Shown piece after piece: positions 6,280 through 14,231 of a stretch of 15,675 bases of DNA. The stretch covers positions 1 through 15,675 of the forward strand of contig JAFAFY010000113.1 in the NCBI GenBank assembly GCA_023423235.1, written 5' to 3'. The notes under the pieces were generated by a model. That model saw nothing but the letters and a program-made list of their open reading frames with translations. It ran no database searches and was not told the DNA's origin. Source of the DNA: Pseudomonadota bacterium (GTDB lineage: Bacteria > Pseudomonadota > Gammaproteobacteria > Xanthomonadales > Xanthomonadaceae). Position numbers and translations under genes: made by a program. Position 1 is the first letter of the stretch. The number at the start of each line of letters is the position of its first letter.

Positions 6280-8426
6280 GCCGAGGCAACACCCGCAGAC
6301 CCGCGCGCAAGCGTGCCACCGACAAAGCACAGCCGGTCGAGGAATCCCTCGTCGCGCTGGTGGATGACGCGGCCGACCCCCTGCGCGACCCGGCGTTGTA
6401 CCTCAACCGCGAGCTGTCGCAGCTGGACTTCAACTTCCGTGTTCTGGCGCAGGCGCTGGATCCGGCGGTCCCGCTGCTCGAGCGCCTGAAGTACCTGTGC
6501 ATCTCCTGCACCAACCTCGACGAGTTCTTCGAGATCCGCGCCGCCACCGTGCGCCATGCCCAGGATTTCGGCGCGCCGGTACCGCCCGACGGCCTGGCCC
6601 CTACCACCGTGCTCAAGCGCATCCACGACCGCGCCGCGGAACTGGTGGCCGCGCAGTACGACTGCTGGAACCACGTGCTGCGCCCGCAGCTGGGCGAGGC
6701 CGGGGTGCGGGTGGTCGCGCGCAACAGCTGGACTGCGCGGCAGACGCGCTGGCTGCGGGCCTACTTCCGCGACGAGGTGATGCCGGTGCTCTCGCCGCTG
6801 GGCCTGGACCCGGCGCATCCGTTCCCCAAGATCCTCAACAAGTCGCTCAACGTCGTCGTCGTGCTCAAGGGCAAGGACGCGTTCGGGCGCGTGGGCAACC
6901 TCGCCATCGTGCGCGCGCCGCGCTCGCTGCCGCGCATCATCCAGCTGCCCGAGTCGATCTCGGGCGGCGAGTACGATTTCGTATTGCTGTCCTCGGTGCT
7001 CTCGGAGTTCGTGCACGAGCTGTTCCCGGGCATGGAGGTCAAGGGCGCCTACCAGTTCCGGGTGACGCGCAACTCGGAGCTGATCGTCGACGAGGACGAG
7101 GTGGAGAACCTGGCGCTGGCGCTGCGCGACGAACTGGTCGGGCGTGGCTACCTGCGCGCGATGCGGCTGGAGATCGCCGCCGACTGCCCGAAGCCGATCG
7201 TGCGAACCCTGCTGCAGAACTTCGACCTGCCCGAGAACGCGGTCTACCGCATCGACGGCCCGGTCAACCTCAACCGGGTCATCCAGATCTTCGACCTGGT
7301 GCAGCGCCCGGACCTGAAGTTCCCGACCTTCCAGCAGCGCCAGCTGGCCGGCAGCGATGCGATGTTCGACCTGGTGGCCGATGGCGACGTGCTGCTGCAC
7401 CACCCCTTCGATGCGTTCACCCCGGTGCTGGAGCTGATCAAGCAGGCCGCCGAGGACCCCAATGTCCTTGCGATCAAGCAGACGCTCTACCGCGCCGGCA
7501 AGGATTCGCCGATCGTCGAGCACCTGGTGCAGGCCGCGCGCAACGGCAAGGACGTGACCGTGGTGGTGGAACTGCGCGCGCGCTTCGACGAGGAGGCGAA
7601 CCTGGGCCTGGCCGACCGCCTGCAGGAAGCCGGCGTGCAGGTGGTCTACGGCGTGGTCGGCTACAAGACCCACGCCAAGATGCTGCTGATCGTGCGCCGC
7701 GAGGGCCGCAAGCTGCGCCGTTACGTGCACCTGGGCACCGGCAACTACCACACCGGCACCGCACGCGCGTACACCGATTTCGGCCTGATTACCGCCAATC
7801 CGGAGATCGGCAACGACGTCCACCTGATCTTCCAGCAGCTCTCGGGACTGGCGCCGGCGATCGAGCTGCAGCGCCTGCTGCAGTCGCCGTTCACCCTGCA
7901 TGCCGGGATCATCTCCCGCATCGAGCGCGAAACCGCGCATGCGCGCGAAGGCCGTCCGGCGCGCATCGTCGCCAAGATGAACGCCCTCAACGAGCCGCAG
8001 GTGATGCGCGCGCTCTACGCCGCCTCGCAGGCAGGCGTGCGCATCGACCTGATCATCCGCGGCGCATGCGCGCTGCGGCCGGGCGTGCCAGGCGTATCGG
8101 ACAACATCCGCGTGCGTTCGATCATCGGCCGTTTCCTCGAACACCACCGCGTGTATTGGTTCGCCAACGACGGCGATCCGGAGCTGTACTGCTCCAGCGC
8201 AGACTGGCTGGAACGCAACCTGCTGCGGCGGGTGGAGACCTGCTTTCCGATCCTCGATCCGGACATCGCCGCGCGGGTGCGCGAGGAATCGCTGGACAAC
8301 TACCTGGCCGACAATCTCAACGCCTGGGAACTGCGCGAGGACGGCAGCTATGTGAAGCTGGCGCCGCAGGCCGACGAGATGCCGCATTCGGCGCAGAGCT
8401 GGCTGCTGGCGCACCTGTGCCGCTGA
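6276..8426 (+). CDS. ppk1: Polyphosphate kinase 1
   Basis: Reversibly transfers the terminal phosphate of ATP onto inorganic polyphosphate. The 716-residue product shows the full PPK1 layout: N-terminal domain beginning LYLNRELSQLDFN (41-53), the CISCTNLDEFFEIR segment, and two phospholipase-D-like C domains. The phosphorylated catalytic histidine is His466 in YKTHAKM (His435 in E. coli). The second conserved histidine is His623 in LEHHRVYWF (His592 in E. coli). Both are offset by 31 residues, so this protein has a basic N-terminal extension of about 31 residues (RRPARKR) relative to E. coli. Start: GTG at 6276, overlapping the phoR stop as GTGA, with GGAG about 7 nt upstream. Translational coupling with phoR is likely, so polyphosphate synthesis should follow Pho-operon expression. 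Confidence 0.96.
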   Translation: MSRGNTRRPARKRATDKAQPVEESLVALVDDAADPLRDPALYLNRELSQLDFNFRVLAQALDPAVPLLERLKYLCISCTNLDEFFEIRAATVRHAQDFGAPVPPDGLAPTTVLKRIHDRAAELVAAQYDCWNHVLRPQLGEAGVRVVARNSWTARQTRWLRAYFRDEVMPVLSPLGLDPAHPFPKILNKSLNVVVVLKGKDAFGRVGNLAIVRAPRSLPRIIQLPESISGGEYDFVLLSSVLSEFVHELFPGMEVKGAYQFRVTRNSELIVDEDEVENLALALRDELVGRGYLRAMRLEIAADCPKPIVRTLLQNFDLPENAVYRIDGPVNLNRVIQIFDLVQRPDLKFPTFQQRQLAGSDAMFDLVADGDVLLHHPFDAFTPVLELIKQAAEDPNVLAIKQTLYRAGKDSPIVEHLVQAARNGKDVTVVVELRARFDEEANLGLADRLQEAGVQVVYGVVGYKTHAKMLLIVRREGRKLRRYVHLGTGNYHTGTARAYTDFGLITANPEIGNDVHLIFQQLSGLAPAIELQRLLQSPFTLHAGIISRIERETAHAREGRPARIVAKMNALNEPQVMRALYAASQAGVRIDLIIRGACALRPGVPGVSDNIRVRSIIGRFLEHHRVYWFANDGDPELYCSSADWLERNLLRRVETCFPILDPDIAARVREESLDNYLADNLNAWELREDGSYVKLAPQADEMPHSAQSWLLAHLCR

Positions 8427-8520
8427 CGCGGTTGCAGCCAGCGCCGGCGCGCTTGCCGCCGATGTCATGGCACCAGGCGCCCCGGCAGGCGCGGCCTGCA
8501 TCGACGCGCGCCGCGGACCA

Positions 8521-8529
8521 TGCTTTAAC
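8521..8529 (+). promoter_or_regulatory. Possible extended -10 upstream of ppx
   Basis: TGCTTTAAC (8521-8529) resembles an extended -10 (TG, one base, then TTTAAC with 4 of 6 matches). It is the most AT-rich spot in the 160-nt ppk-ppx spacer. Transcription would begin near 8536, about 50 nt before the ppx start. No clear -35 is present. Weak evidence for a separate ppx promoter. Confidence 0.25.
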
Positions 8530-8586
8530 ATGCAGACCCCCACCGCAACGCGGCGCGGCTTCCGCGTGGCGCCCCGCAGGAATCCG

Positions 8587-10131
8587 ATGACCGGCCAGCA
8601 GACCTTCGCACTTTCCGAGGCACTGACAACGCCCCTGGAGGACGGCGACATGCTCGCCGCGATCGACCTGGGGTCCAACAGTTTCCACATGATCGTGGCC
8701 CGCTACACCCTGGGCCAGGTGCGCATCATCGACCGCCTGCGCGAAACCGTGCGCATGGCCGAGGGCCTGGATTCGCGCGGCGGCCTGTCGCCCGAAGTCC
8801 GCCAGCGCGCGCTGCAGTGCCTGTCGCGCTTCGGCCAGCGGATCCGTGACATCCCGCCGCAGCGGGTGCGCGCGCTGGCCACCAACACGGTGCGCAAGCT
8901 GGCCGCGCCGCAGTCGTTCCTGGTGCCGGCCGAAACCGCGCTGGGCCATGCGATCGAGGTGATTTCCGGCCGCGAGGAAGCACGCCTGATCTACCTGGGC
9001 GTCTCGCACGCGCAGCCGCCCAAGCCCGGGCAGCGCCGGCTGGTGATCGACATCGGCGGCGGCTCGACCGAGTGCATCATCGGCAGCGGCGCCAACGCGC
9101 TCGAGCGCGAGAGCGTGCAGGTGGGCTGCATCGCCAGCACCCGGCGGTTTTTCCCCAACGGCAAGCTGAGCCGCAAGCGCTGGCGCGACGCCCGGATCGA
9201 GGTCGCGGCCGAGTTCCAGCAGTTCGCCAGCACCTATCGCGCACTCGGCTGGCAGGAAGTGGTCGGCGCCTCGGGCACCAACAAGGCGATCGGCGAGATC
9301 TGCGCGGCGATGAAACTGACCAAGGGCGCGGTCACCGCCGAAGCCCTGCCGCAGGTGCGCGAGCGCCTGCTGGAGGCCGGGCACATCGACGCGATCGCCC
9401 TGCCCGGCCTGTCGGAGGACCGCCGCCCGATCATCGCCGGCGGCGTGCTGGTGCTCGAGGCCGCGTTCGACGTGCTCGGCATCGAGCGGATGCAGGTCAG
9501 CAAGGCGGCGATGCGCGAGGGCGTACTGCGCGACATGCTCGGCCGCGCCAGCGAGGACGACCCGCGCGATGCCTCGATCGAGGCGCTGATCCAGCGCTAC
9601 GGCATCGACCGCGTGCAGGGCGCGCGGGTCGAGGCGACCGCGGTGCGCCTGTTCAACCAGGTCGCGCGCGACTGGTCGCTCGACGCCGACAGCCTGCGCA
9701 TGCTGGTCTGGGCCACGCGCGTGCACGAACTGGGGCTGATGATCGCCCACAGCCAGTACCACCTGCATGGTGCCTACGTGCTCGAGAACTCGGACATCGC
9801 CGGCTTCTCGCGCCAGGAGCAGCAGTTCCTGGCCGCGCTGGTGCGCAGCCATCGCCGCAAGGTACCGAAGTCCGCATTCGATGCCCTGCCCGAACGTCTG
9901 CTTGCGTCGGCGCGCCGCAGCGCGGCGCTGCTGCGGCTGGCGGTGCTGCTGCATCGCAGCCACGAGGCGGAAACCATTCCGCAGCTCGACGCCAGCGTCG
10001 ACGGCAACCGTCTGCGCGTGCGCTTCTCGCGGCGCTGGCTCGACAGCCTGCCGCTGTTACGCGCCGACCTCGATGGCGAACCCGAGGACATCGGCGCGCT
10101 CGGTATCGCCCTGGACCTGGGCGCCGACTGA
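8587..10131 (+). CDS. ppx: Exopolyphosphatase
   Basis: Processively removes terminal phosphate from polyphosphate, opposing PPK. The 514-residue protein (E. coli PPX is 513) belongs to the Ppx/GppA ASKHA-fold family. The first phosphate loop is DLGSNSFH (27-34), the second is DIGGGSTE (155-162). The catalytic-acid region GREEARLIYLGV places the key glutamate at Glu130 or Glu131. The C-terminal half holds the HD-like helical domain (HELGLMIAHSQYHLHGAYVL, LVRSHRRK). GppA cannot be excluded by motif alone, but the ppk neighbourhood and length favour PPX. The ATG at 8587 has AGGA 5 nt upstream. Upstream in-frame ATGs at 8467 and 8530 would add a tail without family motifs and lack a good ribosome-binding site. 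Confidence 0.93.
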   Translation: MTGQQTFALSEALTTPLEDGDMLAAIDLGSNSFHMIVARYTLGQVRIIDRLRETVRMAEGLDSRGGLSPEVRQRALQCLSRFGQRIRDIPPQRVRALATNTVRKLAAPQSFLVPAETALGHAIEVISGREEARLIYLGVSHAQPPKPGQRRLVIDIGGGSTECIIGSGANALERESVQVGCIASTRRFFPNGKLSRKRWRDARIEVAAEFQQFASTYRALGWQEVVGASGTNKAIGEICAAMKLTKGAVTAEALPQVRERLLEAGHIDAIALPGLSEDRRPIIAGGVLVLEAAFDVLGIERMQVSKAAMREGVLRDMLGRASEDDPRDASIEALIQRYGIDRVQGARVEATAVRLFNQVARDWSLDADSLRMLVWATRVHELGLMIAHSQYHLHGAYVLENSDIAGFSRQEQQFLAALVRSHRRKVPKSAFDALPERLLASARRSAALLRLAVLLHRSHEAETIPQLDASVDGNRLRVRFSRRWLDSLPLLRADLDGEPEDIGALGIALDLGAD

Positions 10132-10231
10132 AGGCCAGGCACGCGACGCCCGACCGCCGCCGCGGCCAATCCTCCCCACGCCCCATCCCCCGCGCCGCGC
10201 CCACGCTGCAGCCAGCCGCGTCCCCGGCACG

Positions 10232-10260
10232 CTGTCACGCCAACGTCAAACCACTGTCAT
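10232..10260 (+). promoter_or_regulatory. Pho box array upstream of the glycosyltransferase-PAP2 unit
   Basis: Three cores recur at exactly 11-bp intervals: CTGTCAC (10232-10238, 6 of 7 matches), ACGTCAA (10243-10249, 4 of 7) and CTGTCAT (10254-10260, 7 of 7). The spacers are 4 nt each, as in known PhoB sites. The array ends 55 nt before the glycosyltransferase ATG at 10316, a natural promoter position. A convincing -10 is not obvious downstream. I infer direct PhoB control of the downstream unit. Confidence 0.75.
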
Positions 10261-10315
10261 CGCGCCGGCACGGGTACTTGCCAGCATGCCGGTACCTGGA
10301 CAGGCGGGGCCGGCA

Positions 10316-11506
10316 ATGCGCTACGCGATCGTCACCGACACCTATCCGCCGGATGTCAACGGTGTGGCACTGACGCTGCAGTCCTATGCGCGAGGCCTGC
10401 GCGAGCGCGGGCATGCGGTGGAGGTGGTGCGCTCCACGCTGCAAGGTGAGTCCCCGGGCCGTGACGAGGACACGCTGCGCGTGCGCAGCATGCAGCTGCC
10501 GTTCTATCCGACCCTGCGCCTGGCCCGTCCGATCGGCCGCCAATTGCGCCGCCACTGGCGGCATGCGCGCCCGGACGCGATCTACGTCGCCACCGAAGGG
10601 CCGCTGGGCTGGTCGGCGATGTCGGCCGCGCGCGCCCTCGGGATTCCGGTGGTCACTGCGCTGCATACCCGGTTCGACCTGTACATGGCCGACTACGGTC
10701 TGCCGTGGCTGGAATCGTTCGCCCTGCGCTGGATGCGGCGCTTCCACAACCGCGCCGATTCCACCCTGGTCGCCACCCGGGCGCTGTCGGAGTTCATGCT
10801 CGGCCACGGTTTCAATCACGCCCTGGTCCTGGCGCGCGCCGTCGACACCACGCTATTCACGCCGGCGCGCCGCGATCCGGCGTTGCGTGCCGAATGGGGG
10901 GTCGCCCCTGATGCGCTGGCGGTGGTGCATGTCGGTCGCATCGCCGCGGAGAAGAACCCGGCGCTGGTGGTGCAGGCCTTCCGCGCGTTGCAGGCGCGGC
11001 GTCCGGATGCCCGCCTGGTCTGGATCGGCGATGGCCCGCTGCGCGCCGGACTGGCGCGCGAGAACCCCGATTTCGTGTTCGCCGGCATGCGCCGCGAGGC
11101 CGACCTCGCCCGCCATTTCGCCAGCGGCGACCTGTTCCTGTTTCCCAGCCGCAGCGAGACCTTCGGCAACGTGGTGCTGGAATCGCTGGCCTCCGGCGTG
11201 CCGCTGGTCGCCTTCGACCACGGCGCGGCGTCGGATTACCTGTGCGACTCGCGCCATGGCGCCAAGCTGGCCTGCGACGACGACGCGGGGTTCATCGCCG
11301 CGTCCGTGCACCTGGCCTGCGACGACGACCTGCGCCGGGGCATGGGTCAGGCTGCGCGCCAGTCGGTCCTGCGGCTGGCGCCGGAGCGGGTCGCCGAAGA
11401 CCTTGATGCCCTGATGTCGGGCCTGCGCAGCGCCAGCGCGCCGCGGACCGCTGCACCCGCCACCACCACCGCAGGGGACACCGACCATGCAAGCGCCTCC
11501 GCCTAG
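10316..11506 (+). CDS. GT4-family glycosyltransferase, possible diacylglycerol glycosyltransferase
   Basis: A GT-B fold, retaining glycosyltransferase of 396 residues. The N-terminal half starts with MRYAIVTDTYPPDVNGVA, a glycine-loop signature shared with bacterial GT4 enzymes that glycosylate lipids (the MgtA / PimB / SqdX-like group). The C-terminal nucleotide-sugar domain has HVGRIAAEKN and the E-x7-E motif from Glu281 to Glu289 (SETFGNVVLE). No membrane segments are seen, so peripheral membrane association is likely. Start at 10316 is chosen over an in-frame ATG at 10286 because the family N-terminus begins there and a GGCGGGG sequence precedes it. The last 25 or so residues are a low-complexity Ala/Thr/Ser tail whose codons also carry the ribosome-binding region of the overlapping PAP2 gene. 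The Pho box upstream suggests expression under phosphate starvation. The sugar donor and acceptor are unknown. Confidence 0.85.
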   Translation: MRYAIVTDTYPPDVNGVALTLQSYARGLRERGHAVEVVRSTLQGESPGRDEDTLRVRSMQLPFYPTLRLARPIGRQLRRHWRHARPDAIYVATEGPLGWSAMSAARALGIPVVTALHTRFDLYMADYGLPWLESFALRWMRRFHNRADSTLVATRALSEFMLGHGFNHALVLARAVDTTLFTPARRDPALRAEWGVAPDALAVVHVGRIAAEKNPALVVQAFRALQARRPDARLVWIGDGPLRAGLARENPDFVFAGMRREADLARHFASGDLFLFPSRSETFGNVVLESLASGVPLVAFDHGAASDYLCDSRHGAKLACDDDAGFIAASVHLACDDDLRRGMGQAARQSVLRLAPERVAEDLDALMSGLRSASAPRTAAPATTTAGDTDHASASA

Positions 11507-12023
11507 CCGTCTGCTGCGCCACGACACCGGCTGGTGCCTGCGCGCCAACCGCGCCTGCGCCTACGCCGGGATCCGCCGCTACTTCGCCACCGTCAGCCGG
11601 CTGGGCGATGGCGTGTTCTGGTACGCGCTGATGGGGTTGCTGGTACTGGCAGACGGCCTCGGCGGTCTGCTGGCAGCGGCCCACATGGCCGCCACCGGCG
11701 CGGTCGCGCTGCTGCTCTACAAGGGCCTGAAGCGCTGGACGCGTCGGCCGCGGCCGTTCGCCGCCGACGGCCGCATCCGTGCCTGGGTGGCGCCGCTGGA
11801 CGAGTTCAGCTTCCCCTCGGGACATACGCTGCATGCGGTCTCGTTCTCGCTGGTCGCGGTCGCCCACTATCCGGTGCTGGTCTGGGTGCTGGTGCCCTTC
11901 GCCACCAGCGTCGCGGTCTCGCGGGTGGTGCTGGGCCTGCACTATCCCAGCGACGTGCTGGCGGCAACCGCGATCGGCAGCATGCTGGGCGGCGCGTCGC
12001 TGTGGCTGGCGGGCTTCATCTGA
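11487..12023 (+). CDS. PAP2-family membrane phosphatase
   Basis: A small integral-membrane phosphatase of the type-2 phosphatidic acid phosphatase family (178 residues). All three catalytic motifs are present: K-x6-RP from Lys82 to Pro90 (KRWTRRPRP), PSGH at 110-113, and SR-x5-H-x3-D from Ser145 through His152 to Asp156. Hydrophobic segments lie at about 43-62, 64-80, 116-138 and 157-175. Family substrates include phosphatidate, phosphatidylglycerol phosphate and undecaprenyl diphosphate; sequence alone does not decide between them. The ATG at 11487 lies 20 nt inside the glycosyltransferase gene, with GGGGA about 8 nt upstream, so the two are translationally linked. With a Pho box in front of the pair, making diacylglycerol for the glycosyltransferase is an attractive inference. 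Confidence 0.9.
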   Translation: MQAPPPSRLLRHDTGWCLRANRACAYAGIRRYFATVSRLGDGVFWYALMGLLVLADGLGGLLAAAHMAATGAVALLLYKGLKRWTRRPRPFAADGRIRAWVAPLDEFSFPSGHTLHAVSFSLVAVAHYPVLVWVLVPFATSVAVSRVVLGLHYPSDVLAATAIGSMLGGASLWLAGFI

Positions 12024-12663
12024 TTCGCTCCGACCGCATCTGGCCCTCCACTGCCGGCACGGCGCCAGGCAGCGGCCGGGCCCAGAAGGTCAGCGCGTGG
12101 TCCACCTCGCCCACGTCGACCTCCTTCCAATGCAGCTGCATGGTCAGGCCCGGCTGACGGACGTAACCCCGGCCGCGCCAGAACGCGTCGTTGTCGCGGT
12201 GGCCTGGCGGGCGCCTGGGATCGTCGGCATCCCGGTCGACGGCGGCGAATGCGGTGCGCTCGAACCCGCCCAGCGCCTGCGCATGGGCCTCGCGCGCGTC
12301 GAAGAACGCGTGGCCGATGCCGTGGCCGCGCCACGCCGGCAGCAGCACCGACTCACCGAAATAGAACACCCGCCCGACCGCGATGCCATGTGCCAGGAAC
12401 GGCGCCTGGAACGCGGCCGCGTCATCGGCCAGCGGCAGGCCGGTCGAGGCGCCGACCACATCCCCGCCGGCGAACGCGAGCACGAACACGCTGCGTGGCG
12501 AACGCGCGTAGGCGGCCAGATAGTCACGTTCGTAGGCGGCATCGCCCGCGTACAGATACGGCCAGTCGCGGAACACGCGCATGCGCAACTGCGCGACGTC
12601 GTCGAGATAGGGCTGGACGGCGTTGCCGGAGAGCACGCGCAGACTGGGCGCAGACACGTTCAT
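12016..12663 (-). CDS. GNAT-family N-acetyltransferase
   Basis: A 215-residue protein with the acetyl-CoA-binding motif of GNAT enzymes: SVLLPAWRGHGIGHAFF, where R-G-H-G-I-G forms the pyrophosphate loop (about residues 119-124). Preceding strands (SVFVLAFAGGDVVGAST) and a C-terminal segment (AFWRGRGYVRQP) fit the fold. The substrate cannot be predicted. The start is taken at ATG 12663 (MNVSAPSLRV); an in-frame ATG ten codons earlier has no better support. The 3' end overlaps the convergent PAP2 gene by 8 bp, with no terminator between them. It follows creD on the same strand after 82 nt, separated by a hairpin, so it is probably an independent gene. Confidence 0.8.
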   Translation of the reverse strand: MNVSAPSLRVLSGNAVQPYLDDVAQLRMRVFRDWPYLYAGDAAYERDYLAAYARSPRSVFVLAFAGGDVVGASTGLPLADDAAAFQAPFLAHGIAVGRVFYFGESVLLPAWRGHGIGHAFFDAREAHAQALGGFERTAFAAVDRDADDPRRPPGHRDNDAFWRGRGYVRQPGLTMQLHWKEVDVGEVDHALTFWARPLPGAVPAVEGQMRSERIR

Positions 12664-12696
12664 GCGGCGATTCTGGCATGCGCATGACCACAACAG

Positions 12697-12725
12697 CGGG
12701 GCCGCGGACGGATGCCGCGGCCCCG
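12697..12725 (-). terminator. GC-rich hairpin, probable creD terminator
   Basis: An 11-bp perfect stem, CGGGGCCGCGG (12697-12707) with CCGCGGCCCCG (12715-12725), encloses a 7-nt loop. It starts 20 nt after the creD stop, between creD and the GNAT gene. On the minus strand the following bases (CTGTTGTGG) contain only a weak U run, so termination may be partial or factor-assisted. Confidence 0.5.
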
Positions 12726-12745
12726 GGAAACGCTGCCCGAAGGAC

Positions 12746-14149
12746 TCAGCGCGTCGGCAACGGCGGCGGCACCGGCGCGGCGGTCTCGCGTGCCGGCGTC
12801 GCGGCGGTCACCTGGTACCAGTCGATACGCCGGGTCAGCAGCATGATCGCGGCCAGGATGACGAACAGCAGACCCGCTCCCAGCACCAGTGCGTTGTCCT
12901 CCGACACCAGCAGTCCGTAGAGCGCGGCGTACAGCAGCGCCAGCAGCGCGGTGAAGCCCACGCCCCAGGCGCGGCTGCGCAGCACCGCCACCAGGTAGAC
13001 GCCCAGCAGGCCGACGCAGGCGACGCTGGCGGCGAGATACGCCCAGCCGAAGTCGATGCGCTCCGACAGGCTGACCAGCAGCAGGAAGAAGATCGCCAGC
13101 GCCATGCCGACCAGCAGGTACTGGATGGGATGGATGCGCAGCTGGCGCAGCAGCTCGAACATGAAGAAGCCGGTGAAGGTCAGCAGCACGAACAGGATGC
13201 CGTACTTGCTGGCGCGGTCGGCGCGCACATAGGCATCGACCGGGTCGACCAGGGCGACGCCCAGCGCATCGATGTTGTAGCTGCCATGCGCCAGCAGCAT
13301 CGGCGCGGTGTCGCGGTCGATGCGGGTGCCGTTGCGGTACTGCAACTGGGCGTCGCTGGCCAGCGAGGAAACCGCCCACTCGGCGCGGAAACCCTGCTTG
13401 CCGATCTCGCTCGCCGTGGGCAGGAAGCGGCCGTTGAACTGCGGATGCGGCCACGACGAGTCGAGGACGACGCGGTTCTCCGCCGCCAACGGCACCATCG
13501 CCAGCGATTCGCTGCCGGCCAGGCTGAAGTCCAGCGCGGTGGCGAGGCGCAGGCGCTGCCCCGCGCGCACTGCGCCCAGCTCGGCATGCAGGCCCGAGCC
13601 CATGGTTTCGCCGGCACCCTGGCGCAGCGCCACCGCGGCCTCGTTGACCCGCAGCCTGGGCGCGCCGCGCAGGCCACGCACATCGGCGATGCCATAGCTC
13701 AGGAACGGCTGGCCGATCCGGCGCGGCGCCTGGTGCTCGCCCTCGGCATCGTCGGGTGGCACCTGCACGTCGAAGGTCGCCTTCATCTGTCCGCCGAGTG
13801 CGTACATGCGCACCTCGTGCAGGCCCAGCCGGCGCGTGTACGGCGCCAGCGTGCCGCTCAGCTCCATCGTCGCCGGGAAGAACAGCCAGTGGCGTTGGCG
13901 CTCGCGCAGCACCTTGCCCAGCGGGCGGCCGCGTTCGTCCTGTTCCTCGACCTCCACGGTCTCGGTATAGGGCACCACCAGCACCGGCGCCGCCAGGGCC
14001 TGGCCGCCGGCCTCGCTGCGGCTGATCTGCGCGACCGCCTCGGCGCGGTAGCGCTGGCGGTCGTGGATCACGCCGCGGATCAGCAGCAGCGGCAACAGGA
14101 TCGCCAGGCTCAGCCCGGCGACGATCAGTATCTTCAGGGCCAGTCGCAT
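12746..14149 (-). CDS. creD: Inner-membrane protein CreD
   Basis: The effector of the CreBC system, an inner-membrane protein linked in enterics, Pseudomonas and Stenotrophomonas to envelope integrity, colicin tolerance and beta-lactam responses. Its molecular activity is unknown. The 467-residue protein has one N-terminal transmembrane helix (about 7-24) followed by a large, probably periplasmic, beta-rich domain (25-312). About five C-terminal helices follow (near 315-334, 343-361, 369-390, 394-413 and 419-438). The HPIQYLLVGMALAIFFLLL segment is characteristic of the family. Length is close to E. coli CreD (450). The proline-rich tail PVPPPLPTR is probably cytoplasmic. The ATG at 14149 has GGAG 7 nt upstream. 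It lies 75 nt downstream of creC, with a cre-tag-like site in the gap. Confidence 0.93.
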   Translation of the reverse strand: MRLALKILIVAGLSLAILLPLLLIRGVIHDRQRYRAEAVAQISRSEAGGQALAAPVLVVPYTETVEVEEQDERGRPLGKVLRERQRHWLFFPATMELSGTLAPYTRRLGLHEVRMYALGGQMKATFDVQVPPDDAEGEHQAPRRIGQPFLSYGIADVRGLRGAPRLRVNEAAVALRQGAGETMGSGLHAELGAVRAGQRLRLATALDFSLAGSESLAMVPLAAENRVVLDSSWPHPQFNGRFLPTASEIGKQGFRAEWAVSSLASDAQLQYRNGTRIDRDTAPMLLAHGSYNIDALGVALVDPVDAYVRADRASKYGILFVLLTFTGFFMFELLRQLRIHPIQYLLVGMALAIFFLLLVSLSERIDFGWAYLAASVACVGLLGVYLVAVLRSRAWGVGFTALLALLYAALYGLLVSEDNALVLGAGLLFVILAAIMLLTRRIDWYQVTAATPARETAAPVPPPLPTR

Positions 14150-14215
14150 CGCACCACTCCATCGGGAAAGTGGCGCCAGCGTGGCGCGCCCGCGTGCGCA
14201 GGCGATGGGGCCTGT

Positions 14216-14231
14216 GTGAAGTGGCTATGAA
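14216..14231 (-). promoter_or_regulatory. cre-tag-like CreB operator upstream of creD
   Basis: On the minus strand TTCAT (14231-14227), six bases, then TTCAC (14220-14216). The CreB / BlrA consensus is TTCAC-N6-TTCAC, so only one base differs. It lies 67 nt before the creD start and overlaps the creC stop codon (14227-14225). It suggests a CreB-activated promoter for creD inside the cre operon. No clear -10 is visible downstream. Confidence 0.65.

Noticed and set aside
8461..8471. A Pho-like half site (ATGTCAT) upstream of ppx
   Set aside because: Only one core is present; the positions 11 bp away do not match, so it is not a credible PhoB site.
6081..8690. A long open reading frame of more than 800 codons on the minus strand opposite ppk1, and similar long frames opposite ppx, phoR and the protease gene
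   Set aside because: They are rich in Arg, His, Gln, Ala and Gly with no recognisable motifs, as expected for antisense shadows of high-GC genes; the plus-strand genes carry complete family signatures.
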